Notes: a model not told the origin generated them from the letters alone. 18,501 nt of DNA from an uncultured Archangium sp. (GCA_946479335.1 CAMLFP010000071.1:1-18501); one strand, 5' to 3'; positions 8,856 through 17,756 are shown, counted from the first letter of the stretch. Numbers and translations: made by a program.

Positions 8856-9264
8856 CGTGTCGCCCATGAAGACAGCAGGCATACGCCGGCCACTGGACCA
8901 GAAGGTGCGTTCGACCGACGACGAGCGGGGACACTGCGCAGCAGCCTGACGTGACGCGCGCGGGCATTGCGCGTTGATCACTCCCTGCGCCTCGCGCTCA
9001 GTCGCGTCACAGCCGACGTGCGCCGGCAACTGGATAGGAAGGCGCGCTCGACCGACGACCTGCGGGCGCTGCGCAGCAGCCTGACGTGACGCGCGCGGGC
9101 ATTGCGCATTGATCACTCCCTGCGCCTCGCGCATTCAGTCGCGTCGCCAAGAGGACAGCGCGCGCGCCGCCAACTGAATGAGAAGCGCGCTCGACCGATG
9201 GCCCGCGGGACCCCTGACGTGATGCGCGCACGCGCTGATCACTCCCGGTCGTGTCGCGCATGAA
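8854..9264. repeat. degenerate tandem direct repeats, three units plus a partial fourth
   Basis: This fills the only stretch over 300 bases without a gene (8814-9321). Units begin with GTCGYGTCGC-like sequence at 8854, 9001, 9138 and 9248. Each of the three long units holds, in order, a variable A/G-rich segment around (A)CTGGA/CTGAAT, GCGYTCGACCGA (around 8912, 9049, 9192), a CCTGACGTGAYGCGCGC block, and the string TGATCACTCCC (8975-8985, 9110-9120, 9236-9246). Unit lengths are about 147, 137 and 110 bp; the third has lost the CTGCGCAGCAG segment. The last partial unit keeps GTCGTGTCGCGCATGAA, matching the start of unit 1, and abuts the minus-strand terminator. The short frames inside show no recognisable protein. 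I do not recognise the element; it could be an intergenic repeat family or a repeated RNA. Confidence 0.8.
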
Positions 9265-9297
9265 AAAAGCCCTCTCCCGAAACCCGGGGAGAGGGCT
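9263..9297 (-). terminator. intrinsic terminator of the paralogous membrane-protein genes
   Basis: A perfect 11-bp stem (AGCCCTCTCCC at 9268-9278 with GGGAGAGGGCT at 9287-9297) and an 8-nt loop, followed on the minus strand by six T residues (AAAAAA at 9263-9268 on the plus strand). It lies 24 nt beyond the stop codon of the gene ending at 9322. This is the clearest Rho-independent terminator in the window. Confidence 0.92.
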
Positions 9298-9321
9298 CTG
9301 CACTTCACACGCTGACGTCGC

Positions 9322-9882
9322 TCAGAACTCGGCGACGGTCATCGACGGCAGCACCGGCGCGAAGTTCTGCGTGGCCGGGGGCGGCGGAGGCGGCGCCATG
9401 TTGTTGCCGGGCGGCGGCGCGTAGGCCGGCGGCGCCGACTGCAACTGCGAGATGCGCGCGTCGACCTGGCGAATCTTGCGGTTGATGGTGCCGTTGGCCA
9501 CGCTGAAGCCGATGATGAGCGCGATGCCCGCCACCGTCATCAAGCTGCCGACGATGGCCAATACGTAGCCGACGTAGACCAGCGTGAGGTTGCTCAGCAC
9601 GCCCACCACCGCCAGCACCGCGCCGGTGATGATGGTGACCGGCCCGAGGATGACGAGCGCGATGCCGCCGCCGAGGCCGTGCTTGCTGCCTTCGAGGCGC
9701 ATGCGCTCCTCCTGCAACTCGGGGAGCGACATGAGGTCATACGGCTTGTCAGCGCCGAGCATCGTAGAGCCCGCGAACTCCACGGGCGACTCGATGAAGC
9801 GCGCGTGGCGCTGCGCGGGGTTGATGTCAGAGAGACTTCCCGTCGACGACGTCAAGGCGACGGTGAGAGCGAGAGCAATCAT
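9322..9882 (-). CDS. small membrane protein with Pro-rich tail, paralogue of the upstream gene
   Basis: A 186-residue protein with no function I recognise. It starts MIALALTVALTSSTGSLS, probably a signal peptide or signal anchor, and has the motif RHARFIESPVEFAG (25-38), a charged helix (LPELQEERMRLEGSK, 53-67), two strongly hydrophobic segments (about 71-97 and 100-128), a short helix (RKIRQVDARISQLQ), and a Pro-rich tail ending TVAEF. The ATG at 9882 is preceded by GGAAAGGA with good spacing, so this start is well supported even though a longer frame opens at 9936. The gene follows its paralogue by 19 bp and ends at a strong terminator. The shared layout suggests an envelope protein with a periplasmic N-terminus; this is an inference. 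Confidence 0.85.
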   Translation of the reverse strand: MIALALTVALTSSTGSLSDINPAQRHARFIESPVEFAGSTMLGADKPYDLMSLPELQEERMRLEGSKHGLGGGIALVILGPVTIITGAVLAVVGVLSNLTLVYVGYVLAIVGSLMTVAGIALIIGFSVANGTINRKIRQVDARISQLQSAPPAYAPPPGNNMAPPPPPPATQNFAPVLPSMTVAEF

Positions 9883-9901
9883 CGGTTTGCGGTCCTTTCC
9901 T

Positions 9902-10513
9902 TCAGAAGCTGGCCAATTCCAGCGTGGGTTCGACATTCAAGAAGCCCTGCGGCGGAGGCGGCGGGGCGGTGGGCGACGAAGGCATGTAGGGCTCCGGCGC
10001 GTAGGGCTGCTGGTACGCCGGCGCCTGCTGCAACTTCTGGAGCTCGCGCATGCGGCGGTCGATGACGCGGAGGTTGTGCCCGCTGCGCGCGTTGCGCGCG
10101 ACGGTGGCGATGAGGAAGCCCAGCCCCACGCCGAAGAGCACCGCGCCGACGCCGAAGGTGACGAGGCCCGCGATGAAGAGCGTGGAGAAGAGCGCGCCCG
10201 TCGTCAGCTGCCCGGCGATCAACCCGATGTACAGCATGATGGGCGCGGCGATGAACGCCGCCAGCCCGCCCACCACCGCCATCGCCACGAAGCCGCCCAC
10301 CGAGCCACGCTTGCTCGCCTCTTCGGCGCGCGCGGCCTGCAGCTCCGCGAGGGAGGTCATCTGCGCGTACGGCACGGTCTGACCCGTCACCAACCCACCC
10401 GCCATCAGCACCGGCGTCTCGATGAAGCGCGCGTGACGCGACGCCACCGACGAGGCGGAGAGCAGGCCGCCGGGCGCGGCCGCGAGCGCGAGGCTCAGCG
10501 TGAGGGAGAGCAT
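9902..10513 (-). CDS. small membrane protein with Pro-rich tail, paralogue of the downstream gene
   Basis: A 203-residue protein sharing the layout of the gene 19 bp downstream: a short hydrophobic N-terminus (MLSLTLSLALAAAPGGLLSA), the motif SRHARFIETPVLMAGG (25-40), a SLAELQAARAEEASKRG helix (54-70), two hydrophobic segments (about 72-102 and 106-138), a basic helix with RVIDRRMRELQKLQQ, and a Pro/Tyr-rich tail ending LELASF. The match of RHARFIE(S/T)PV..AG and the final F between the two proteins shows a tandem duplication that has diverged widely. The ATG at 10513 has no clear Shine-Dalgarno; an in-frame TTG at 10564 would add 17 residues but would not give a better signal peptide. Function unknown. 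Confidence 0.82.
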   Translation of the reverse strand: MLSLTLSLALAAAPGGLLSASSVASRHARFIETPVLMAGGLVTGQTVPYAQMTSLAELQAARAEEASKRGSVGGFVAMAVVGGLAAFIAAPIMLYIGLIAGQLTTGALFSTLFIAGLVTFGVGAVLFGVGLGFLIATVARNARSGHNLRVIDRRMRELQKLQQAPAYQQPYAPEPYMPSSPTAPPPPPQGFLNVEPTLELASF

Positions 10514-10565
10514 GGGGGGCGGGAAAATCAACACACCCAACGGTGTGCCGCCAGAACCATTCAAT

Positions 10566-10910
10566 TCACGCGTCGGTGCCAGGTGTCACTGGCGCGGCGG
10601 CGAGCTCCGGGTTGGTCTTCGCCTCGGGCGCCTCCGGCTGCAGCGACTGCCCCACGAGGAAGTACTGCCACAGCCGGCCCGCAAGAATTGCGCGCGCGTC
10701 GAGCAGCTCGGCGCGGGCGGTGGCGAAGTCGAGGCAGGCGTCGGCCAGGGTGTCAGGCGTGCACTCGGACACCGCGGCGACGAACTCGTCGTGCGCCGCC
10801 GGCTCGAGCACGCCGCAGAAGACCGCGAAGGCCCAGGTGAGCTCCGGCTCGTGCAGGGGCGCGAGGGAGAAGATGGTCTGCAACAGCGTCGGGTCGTCGG
10901 GCAACTGCAT
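10566..10910 (-). CDS. hypothetical protein, about 114 residues
   Basis: I do not recognise this protein. It is acidic and helical (TLLQTIFSLAPLHEPELTWAF, HDEFVAAVSECTPDTLADACLDF, ARAILAGRLWQYFLVGQSL), has three Cys residues, no signal peptide or membrane span, and a Pro/Ala-rich tail. It reads like a small cytoplasmic helical protein. The ATG at 10910 is used; an in-frame GTG at 10946 would add MGLISLLQHTSP, and an in-frame TAG lies just upstream of that. Neither start has a convincing Shine-Dalgarno. It is followed after 52 bp by the paralogous membrane protein genes on the same strand and is divergent from mnmE, so it may be the first gene of that unit. Confidence 0.62.
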   Translation of the reverse strand: MQLPDDPTLLQTIFSLAPLHEPELTWAFAVFCGVLEPAAHDEFVAAVSECTPDTLADACLDFATARAELLDARAILAGRLWQYFLVGQSLQPEAPEAKTNPELAAAPVTPGTDA

Positions 10911-11030
10911 GGGGCTCGTGTGCTGGAGAAGCGAGATGAGGCCCACGCCCTAGCACATCACGGCGCTCCGCCAGCGACGACCGGCCACACCGTCACCGCC
11001 AACGAGGCGCGGCTGGTATAGCCGCCCGCC

Positions 11031-12347
11031 GTGTCCACCATCGCCGCCATCGCGACCGGGCCCGCCGCGGGCGGCATCGGCATCCTCCGCCTCTCGGGGC
11101 CCGATGCGCTCTCAGCCGCGCGCCGCGTCGCGCCGCACCTGCCGGCATCGCCCACGCCGCGACACGCGTACTTCACGCGCTTCGTCGCCGATGACGGCGC
11201 CACGCTGGACGAGGGCCTCGCGCTCTACTTCGCCGCTCCCAAGAGCTTCACCGGGGAAGACGTGGTGGAGCTCCACGCGCACGGTGCACCGCGCCTGCTC
11301 TCGCTGTTGCTGGAGCGGCTGCTGCGCGCCGACGGCGTGCGCCTCGCGACGCCCGGAGAGTTCACCCGCCGCGCGCTGCTCAACGGCCGCATGGACCTCT
11401 CGCGCGCCGAGGCCGTCGCCGACCTGATCAGCGCCGAATCAGAGGCTCAGGTGCGCGCCGCCGCGTCACAGCTCACCGGCGAGCTCTCGACGCGCCTCGC
11501 GCGGGTGCATGATCCGCTCCTCGCGCTGCACGCCGACCTCGAAGGCTCGCTCGATTTCCCCGAGGAGGCCGAGGGCGCTGACGTCGATGTGCTTCCGCGC
11601 CTCGAGGCGTCGCTCCGTGAAGTGCGCGCGCTGCTGGCCGACGCGAAGCGGGGCGCGTTGATCCGCCGCGGCGCGCGCGTGGTGCTCTACGGGCCCGTGA
11701 ACGCCGGCAAATCGACGCTCTTCAACGCGCTGGTGGGCGCGTCACGCGCGCTGGTCGACGCCGAGCCCGGCACCACCCGCGACACGCTCGAAGCCCGCGT
11801 CGAGCTCGCCGGCCTCGCCGTCACCCTCGTCGACACCGCGGGCTTGCGCGAAGGCGCCGGCCGCCTCGAAGCCCTCGGCATTGAACGCACGCGTGCGGCG
11901 CTCCAGGGCGCGGATGTGGCGGTGCTGGTGCTGCCTCCGCTCGCAAGCGACGCGGAGCGGGACGCGTGGCGGCGCGAAACCGCCGAACGCGTCGAGGTGT
12001 TTGGGAAGGCCGACCTCACCCCGCACTCCAACCCGCTCCCCGAGGGCGCGGGGGTCTTCGTCTCCGGGTTGACCGGTGAAGGCCTCCCGGCGCTGCGCGC
12101 GCTGCTCGCCGCACGACTCGGCGCCGGCGCCGCGGCCATCGTCTCCACCTCCGAGCGCCACCTCGCGGCCCTCACCGCGCTCGAAGCCGCGCTCGCCAAC
12201 GCCCGCGCCGCCCTCGACGTCGCCACGCTGGAGGTCGTCGCCGGAGAGGTCGGCCTCGCCCTGCACGCGCTGGCGGAGCTCACCGGCGAAGACGCCTCCA
12301 CCGCGCTGCTCGACGCCGTCTTCGCGCGCTTCTGCATCGGCAAATGA
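11031..12347 (+). CDS. mnmE: tRNA uridine-5-carboxymethylaminomethyl synthesis GTPase MnmE
   Basis: A 438-residue MnmE. The N-terminal tetrahydrofolate-binding domain (1-115) starts TIAAIATGPAAGGIGILRLSG and contains FTGEDVVELHAHG. The helical domain has RRALLNGRMDLSRAEAVADLI (114-134). The inserted G domain has a P-loop GPVNAGKS (221-228), GTTRD (247-251) and DTAG (268-271). The C-terminus is CIGK, the catalytic Cys motif that defines the family. With MnmG, MnmE makes the (carboxymethyl)aminomethyl modification of wobble uridine in tRNA; no mnmG is in the window. The G4 motif, usually NKxD, reads FGKAD (324-328): Asn is replaced by Gly, which should weaken guanine specificity. The start is a GTG, and no ATG lies near it. 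A hairpin overlaps the stop codon. Confidence 0.95.
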   Translation: MSTIAAIATGPAAGGIGILRLSGPDALSAARRVAPHLPASPTPRHAYFTRFVADDGATLDEGLALYFAAPKSFTGEDVVELHAHGAPRLLSLLLERLLRADGVRLATPGEFTRRALLNGRMDLSRAEAVADLISAESEAQVRAAASQLTGELSTRLARVHDPLLALHADLEGSLDFPEEAEGADVDVLPRLEASLREVRALLADAKRGALIRRGARVVLYGPVNAGKSTLFNALVGASRALVDAEPGTTRDTLEARVELAGLAVTLVDTAGLREGAGRLEALGIERTRAALQGADVAVLVLPPLASDAERDAWRRETAERVEVFGKADLTPHSNPLPEGAGVFVSGLTGEGLPALRALLAARLGAGAAAIVSTSERHLAALTALEAALANARAALDVATLEVVAGEVGLALHALAELTGEDASTALLDAVFARFCIGK

Positions 12348-12377
12348 CGCACCCTGCACACTGACACCCGTGCGTCA
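12345..12377 (+). terminator. inverted repeat overlapping the mnmE stop codon
   Basis: A perfect 8-bp inverted repeat, TGACGCAC (12345-12352) and GTGCGTCA (12370-12377), with a 17-nt loop. It starts at the mnmE TGA. There is no T-run. It could be a terminator separating mnmE from the kinase gene, or an operator for the kinase gene 55 bp downstream. Confidence 0.4.
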
Positions 12378-12432
12378 CATCGCCACACAAAGCCCGGCCA
12401 CCGCGCGTCAACCGGCTTAGAGTACGCCCCCG

Positions 12433-14118
<1,686 letters not shown>

Positions 14119-14130
14119 GAGCCGCGGCGC

Positions 14131-14289
14131 CGACGGGTTCATTCAAGGGAAGCCGGTGAGATTCCGGCGCGGTCGCGCCACTGTGAACGGACACTTCGAG
14201 TCCGTCAGCCAGAGACCTGCCCATCGGTGCGGAGCGTGGTGCTCCGCCTACGTCCTCTCTCTTCGCGACAAGAGAGACGAGGGCTCGCA
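14131..14289 (+). promoter_or_regulatory. cobalamin (adenosylcobalamin) riboswitch with expression platform
   Basis: The B12-riboswitch core is plain: AAGGGAAGCCGGTGAGATTCCGG (14145-14167), then a GC hairpin and CCACTGTGA (14179-14186), a short hairpin (ACGGAC/GTCCGT, 14187-14205), and GTCAGCCAGAGACCTGCC (14204-14221). These match the conserved boxes GGGAA..CGGTG.AATCCG, the CACUGU core and GUCAG..ACCUGCC. P1 is formed by CGACGGG (14131-14137) with CCCATCG (14220-14226), one mismatch. A P13-like hairpin (GCGGAGC-GTGGT-GCTCCGC, 14229-14247) and a second hairpin before the start codon follow. The aptamer senses cobalamin and normally lowers expression when B12 is plentiful. It sits just upstream of the TonB-dependent receptor start at 14290. 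Confidence 0.95.
14254..14283 (+). promoter_or_regulatory. hairpin adjoining and probably masking the receptor gene's Shine-Dalgarno
   Basis: TCTCTCTT (14256-14263) pairs perfectly with AAGAGAGA (14270-14277) over a 6-nt loop. In an extended or shifted form, CCTC (14254-14257) can pair with GAGG (14279-14282), which is the Shine-Dalgarno of the receptor gene (GAGGG at 14279-14283, 6 nt before ATG). This suggests control of translation initiation. No T-run is present, so transcription termination is unlikely. Confidence 0.6.
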
Positions 14290-16182
14290 ATGTTGGCTCT
14301 GGCGTTCCAGCTCGTGCTCTGTGCTGCCGATGGCGGCGTCACGCAGCTGCCGCCCGTGGTCGTCACTGCGCCCGCTGAAGAAGACCTCCCGCCGCTGCCG
14401 ACGTCTCCGCTGGTGCGCGACGCCACCGCCACCCTGTCGACGCGCGACGCGACGCAGGCGCGCGCTGAAGCCAAGGACGCCTCGGAGCTGCTCAACACCA
14501 CGCCCGGCGTCTCCGTGCAGGACTCGGGCGGCGCGGGCCAGCGCAAGACGCTGACGCTGCGGGGCGCGTCGGCCAACGCGGTGCTGGTGCTGCTCGACGG
14601 CGTGCCGCTGCACGGGCCCGGCGCGTCGATGGACCTCTCGCGCATCCCCGTGGCGGCGCTGGAGAAAATCGAGGTGCTGCGCGGCGGCGGCTCGGCGCGC
14701 TACGGGCCGGGCGCGATGGGCGGCGTGGTGAACCTCGTCACGAAGCGCCCGCACGGCGGCGCGCGTTTCTTTGGCGACGTCACGTACGGCAGCTTCTCCA
14801 CCGCGCAGCTCTCCGCAGGCGCAACGGCCTCGTTGCTGGGCGGTGAAGGGTTGGTGTTGGCCCACGGCCTCCGCAGCGACGGCACCTTCAACTACCTCTA
14901 CGACCCGCAACCGGCGACGCCCGGCAACGCGTTGGTCGCCATGAAGCGCGTCAACAACGCCACCGCGCAGGGCGGCGGGCTGCTGCGCTTCCGCCGGCGC
15001 TTCGGCCGCACGCAGCTCGACGTGTTGTCGGAGGGCACCTACGAAGAGCGCGGCCTCGCGGGCCCGGTGCAGAACCCCTCTCCGTCGGCATGGCAGCGCA
15101 CCGGCCGCGGCACGTTGTCGCTGCGCGCGCAGCACGACTTCGACCTCGGAGGCTCGCTCGCCGCGCTGGCCTGGGGCCGCATCGATGACACCACGCTCTC
15201 GGGCTCGTTCTTCGGCGGGCGGTACCACCAGCTCGAAGCGTCCGCGGGCGGTGAGGTGCTCTACACGCACCTCGTCGGGCGCCACGGCCTCACCGGGCTG
15301 CTGAACGGCGGCGTCGACACGCTGACCTCGAGCGCGAAGTACGCGTGGGGCCGCTTCGGCGCGATGGTGGCCGATGACGTGTTGTTCTTCGACGGCGCGT
15401 GGGTCCTCTCCGGGAGCGCGCGCGTCGACGTCGCCGGGCCCTTCACGGTCTTCTCTCCGAAGCTGGGCACCACCGTCGAATTGCCGCGCGGCTTCTCGCT
15501 GAAGGGCAACATCGGCCTCGCCAGCCGCCCGCCGTCGTTCAGCGAGATGTACGTGGTGCAGGGCACGCTGCTGCCCAACTCCACGCTGCAGCCGGAGCGC
15601 GCCTTCACCTGGGACGTCGGCGCGAAGTGGACGCACGAGAAGGCCAGCCTCTCGGCCACCGGCTTCTACTCGCAGTATTCGAACCTGATTTCCTACGAGT
15701 ACTACCCGCCGAACCTCGCGCGCCCGTACAACTTCTCCGCGGCGCTGGCCGCCGGCGTGGAGGTCGAAGGCGAGGTGCGCCCCTTCGAGTGGATTTCAGC
15801 CACCGCCAGCTACACGTGGACGCACACGCAGAACCTCCGCGACGACCCGCGCTACTTCAACAAGCCGCTGCCCTTCCGGCCCGAACACCGGCTGCACGCG
15901 CGGCTCTCGGGCGGGCCGTGGTTCGTGCAGGGCCACGCGGAGCTGCTGTTTCAAACGCAGCAATTCACCAACCGCACCGGTACGTTGTTCGTGCCCGCGC
16001 GCGCGCTGGTGAACGTCGGCGTCACCGTCACGCCGTGGAAGAACCCGCGCGTCTCGCTCTCGGCGGAACTGAAAAACCTGCTGAACGTGCAGACGTACGA
16101 CTACGACGGCTATCCGCTCCCGCCGCGGTCGTTTTTTGTGACATTGGGCTTCTCGTGGAGCCCCACTGGAGGAAGTCGATGA
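14290..16182 (+). CDS. btuB: TonB-dependent outer-membrane receptor, probable vitamin B12 transporter
   Basis: A 630-residue TonB-dependent receptor. A short hydrophobic N-terminus (MLALAFQLVLCAADGG) serves as signal peptide, though it lacks basic residues. A TonB-box-like PPVVVTA is at 21-27. The plug domain (about 60-157) has ELLNTTPGVSVQD, LTLRGASANAVLVLLDGVPL and the hallmark IEVLRGGGSARYGPGAMGGVVNLVTKRP. The rest is a 22-strand-type barrel with repeated aromatic-edged strands, ending in VTLGFSWSPTGGSR. The cobalamin riboswitch upstream makes B12 or a related corrinoid the likely substrate; the sequence alone would not separate it from other TonB receptors. The ATG at 14290 follows GAGGG by 6 nt; an in-frame GTG at 14227 lies inside the riboswitch and is rejected. 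Its TGA overlaps the next ATG (ATGA), so the two genes are translationally coupled. Confidence 0.9.
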   Translation: MLALAFQLVLCAADGGVTQLPPVVVTAPAEEDLPPLPTSPLVRDATATLSTRDATQARAEAKDASELLNTTPGVSVQDSGGAGQRKTLTLRGASANAVLVLLDGVPLHGPGASMDLSRIPVAALEKIEVLRGGGSARYGPGAMGGVVNLVTKRPHGGARFFGDVTYGSFSTAQLSAGATASLLGGEGLVLAHGLRSDGTFNYLYDPQPATPGNALVAMKRVNNATAQGGGLLRFRRRFGRTQLDVLSEGTYEERGLAGPVQNPSPSAWQRTGRGTLSLRAQHDFDLGGSLAALAWGRIDDTTLSGSFFGGRYHQLEASAGGEVLYTHLVGRHGLTGLLNGGVDTLTSSAKYAWGRFGAMVADDVLFFDGAWVLSGSARVDVAGPFTVFSPKLGTTVELPRGFSLKGNIGLASRPPSFSEMYVVQGTLLPNSTLQPERAFTWDVGAKWTHEKASLSATGFYSQYSNLISYEYYPPNLARPYNFSAALAAGVEVEGEVRPFEWISATASYTWTHTQNLRDDPRYFNKPLPFRPEHRLHARLSGGPWFVQGHAELLFQTQQFTNRTGTLFVPARALVNVGVTVTPWKNPRVSLSAELKNLLNVQTYDYDGYPLPPRSFFVTLGFSWSPTGGSR

Positions 16183-17756
16183 AGTGGTTTCTCGTGTGCA
16201 GCACCCTCGCCCTTACGGCGTGTCAGACCGGCGTCGTGACCTGCAAGGAAGGCACGAACTACTGCGGCAACGGCTGCGTTGACATGAAGCGTGACCGGCG
16301 CAACTGCGGCGCGTGCAATGCCCAGTGCACCACCGGGCAGGACTGTCTCGACGGCGGCTCGGGGCTGCCTTCGGCCTGTCTGTGCCGGGCGGGCACCACG
16401 ACCTGCGCCTCCGGTTGCGCGGTCACCGACAGCGACGTGCACAACTGCGGCGGCTGCGGCGTGGAGTGTGGCTCCGGCAAGTACTGCCAGACCGGCGCGT
16501 GCGTCGATGACTGCACCACGCCCACCCTCACCAAGTGCGGCTTCGGGTGCGTCGACACCACGAGCGACGGCTTCAACTGCGGCGCCTGCGGCGTGGAGTG
16601 CGCCCAGGGCCAGACCTGCGTGGCCGGCGTGTGTGACTACCCGGCCGTCGCCGCCTGCTACTGGAGCGGCCAGCTCATCGGCTTCAACCCCGACACCGGC
16701 GTGACGGGCCCGCTGAGCGACATCGGCAACAACCCCGGCCCCCTGGCGCGCCTCGACGCCACGGTGCTGGTGGCCGACGGCACCGACAAGCGGCTGTACC
16801 AGGCGGTGCCCTCCAACGCCGGCGGCTACGCGATGGCGTCGAAGGCGACCACCACCGGTGACGTGCCCAACCACGCGCTGGTCGACGGTGACTTCGTGTA
16901 CCTCGCCAACGCCGGCGCGGGCACGCTGCAGGTGCTGCAGAAGAACACCACGACGGGCGTGGTCGACCTCGGCTCGGGGGTGACGCCGCCGCTGACGCTG
17001 GGCACCGTCGCGGAGCTGCAGCTGGGCCTCAACACCTTCCCGCAGGCCGCCGCGAAGGTGGGGAACATGCTCTACGTGCCGCTGTACGGCGGGTACGGCG
17101 CCGAAGCCGCCGACGCGGGGCAGACGGTGCAGCTCATCGACATTTCCGCGCCCGCGGCGCCCGCGTTGCTGGGGCGCGTGTCGTTGAAGGGGCTCGACCT
17201 CCACGCGGTCGACGGCGGCTCGCCGGTGGCGCGTCCGTGGGCCATCACGACGCAGGGTGACACCGTGTACGTCGCGCTCTCGAACTTGAACCCCGACTCG
17301 TACGCGGTGGAGGGCCCGGGGATGGTGGCGCGCCTCTTCGCCGACGGCGGCGTCGATGCCCTCGACCTCGGCGCGGCCGACTGTCTGAATCCCCAATGGG
17401 TGACGACGGTGGGCAACGCGGTGGCGGTGTCGTGCGGCGGGCGGCCGACGTACGACGCCAACTACGCGATTACGGCGATTGAGGCCTCGGGCGTGGTGCT
17501 GGTGGAGAACGGCGTGAAGACCGCGACGTGGAGCGGCGCTTCGTGCGCCAGCGGCGGTGCCTGCAAGCCGCTCTTCCCCGGGCGCATGACGGCGCAGGGC
17601 ACGAAGTTGCTGGTGACTGACCAGAACGGCGGCCGCCTGGTGGTGCTCGACACGGCGTCGGGTCTCACCGAGGTGCACGGCGTCGATGACGCGCTCTCGC
17701 TGTGCCCGGCGGGCCCGAGCGGCGCGGCGAACGTCGCCGACGTCAACGCGCGGTGA
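16179..17756 (+). CDS. Cys-repeat/beta-propeller lipoprotein coupled to the B12 receptor gene
   Basis: A 525-residue lipoprotein: MKWFLVCSTLALTAC gives a lipobox with Cys15. Three copies of a C..GC(V/A)....D..NCG.C...C repeat follow (29-50, 76-97, 120-141), each trailed by G..C...C; this repeat is common in myxobacterial surface proteins. From about 157 to 510 there are at least six blade-like strands with V-Y-V or L-V-V cores (GDFVYLANAGAGTLQVLQ, GNMLYVPLYGGYG, GDTVYVALSNLNP, GNAVAVSCGG, GTKLLVTDQNGGRLVVLD), typical of a YncE-like beta-propeller. The ATG overlaps the receptor stop (ATGA) and has a strong GGAGGAAG Shine-Dalgarno at 16168-16175, so it is in the riboswitch-controlled operon. 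The role as a surface cobalamin-binding partner of the receptor is inferred from that context and from the analogy with BtuG. Confidence 0.9.
   Translation: MKWFLVCSTLALTACQTGVVTCKEGTNYCGNGCVDMKRDRRNCGACNAQCTTGQDCLDGGSGLPSACLCRAGTTTCASGCAVTDSDVHNCGGCGVECGSGKYCQTGACVDDCTTPTLTKCGFGCVDTTSDGFNCGACGVECAQGQTCVAGVCDYPAVAACYWSGQLIGFNPDTGVTGPLSDIGNNPGPLARLDATVLVADGTDKRLYQAVPSNAGGYAMASKATTTGDVPNHALVDGDFVYLANAGAGTLQVLQKNTTTGVVDLGSGVTPPLTLGTVAELQLGLNTFPQAAAKVGNMLYVPLYGGYGAEAADAGQTVQLIDISAPAAPALLGRVSLKGLDLHAVDGGSPVARPWAITTQGDTVYVALSNLNPDSYAVEGPGMVARLFADGGVDALDLGAADCLNPQWVTTVGNAVAVSCGGRPTYDANYAITAIEASGVVLVENGVKTATWSGASCASGGACKPLFPGRMTAQGTKLLVTDQNGGRLVVLDTASGLTEVHGVDDALSLCPAGPSGAANVADVNAR

Noticed and set aside
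8343..9134. Minus-strand frame with an internal peptide repeat (REAQGVINAQCPRAS)
   Set aside because: The repeat is the DNA tandem repeat read in frame, and the frame runs opposite the crotonase gene. The same repeat reads differently in the next unit and shows no protein-like conservation.
14227..14289. Upstream in-frame GTG start for the receptor
   Set aside because: It lies inside the riboswitch P1/P13 region with no Shine-Dalgarno, while the ATG at 14290 has GAGGG at ideal spacing.
14248..17678. Long minus-strand frames opposite the receptor and the propeller lipoprotein
   Set aside because: Arg/Ala/His-rich shadows; the plus strand has plug, TonB box, lipobox and ribosome-binding sites.
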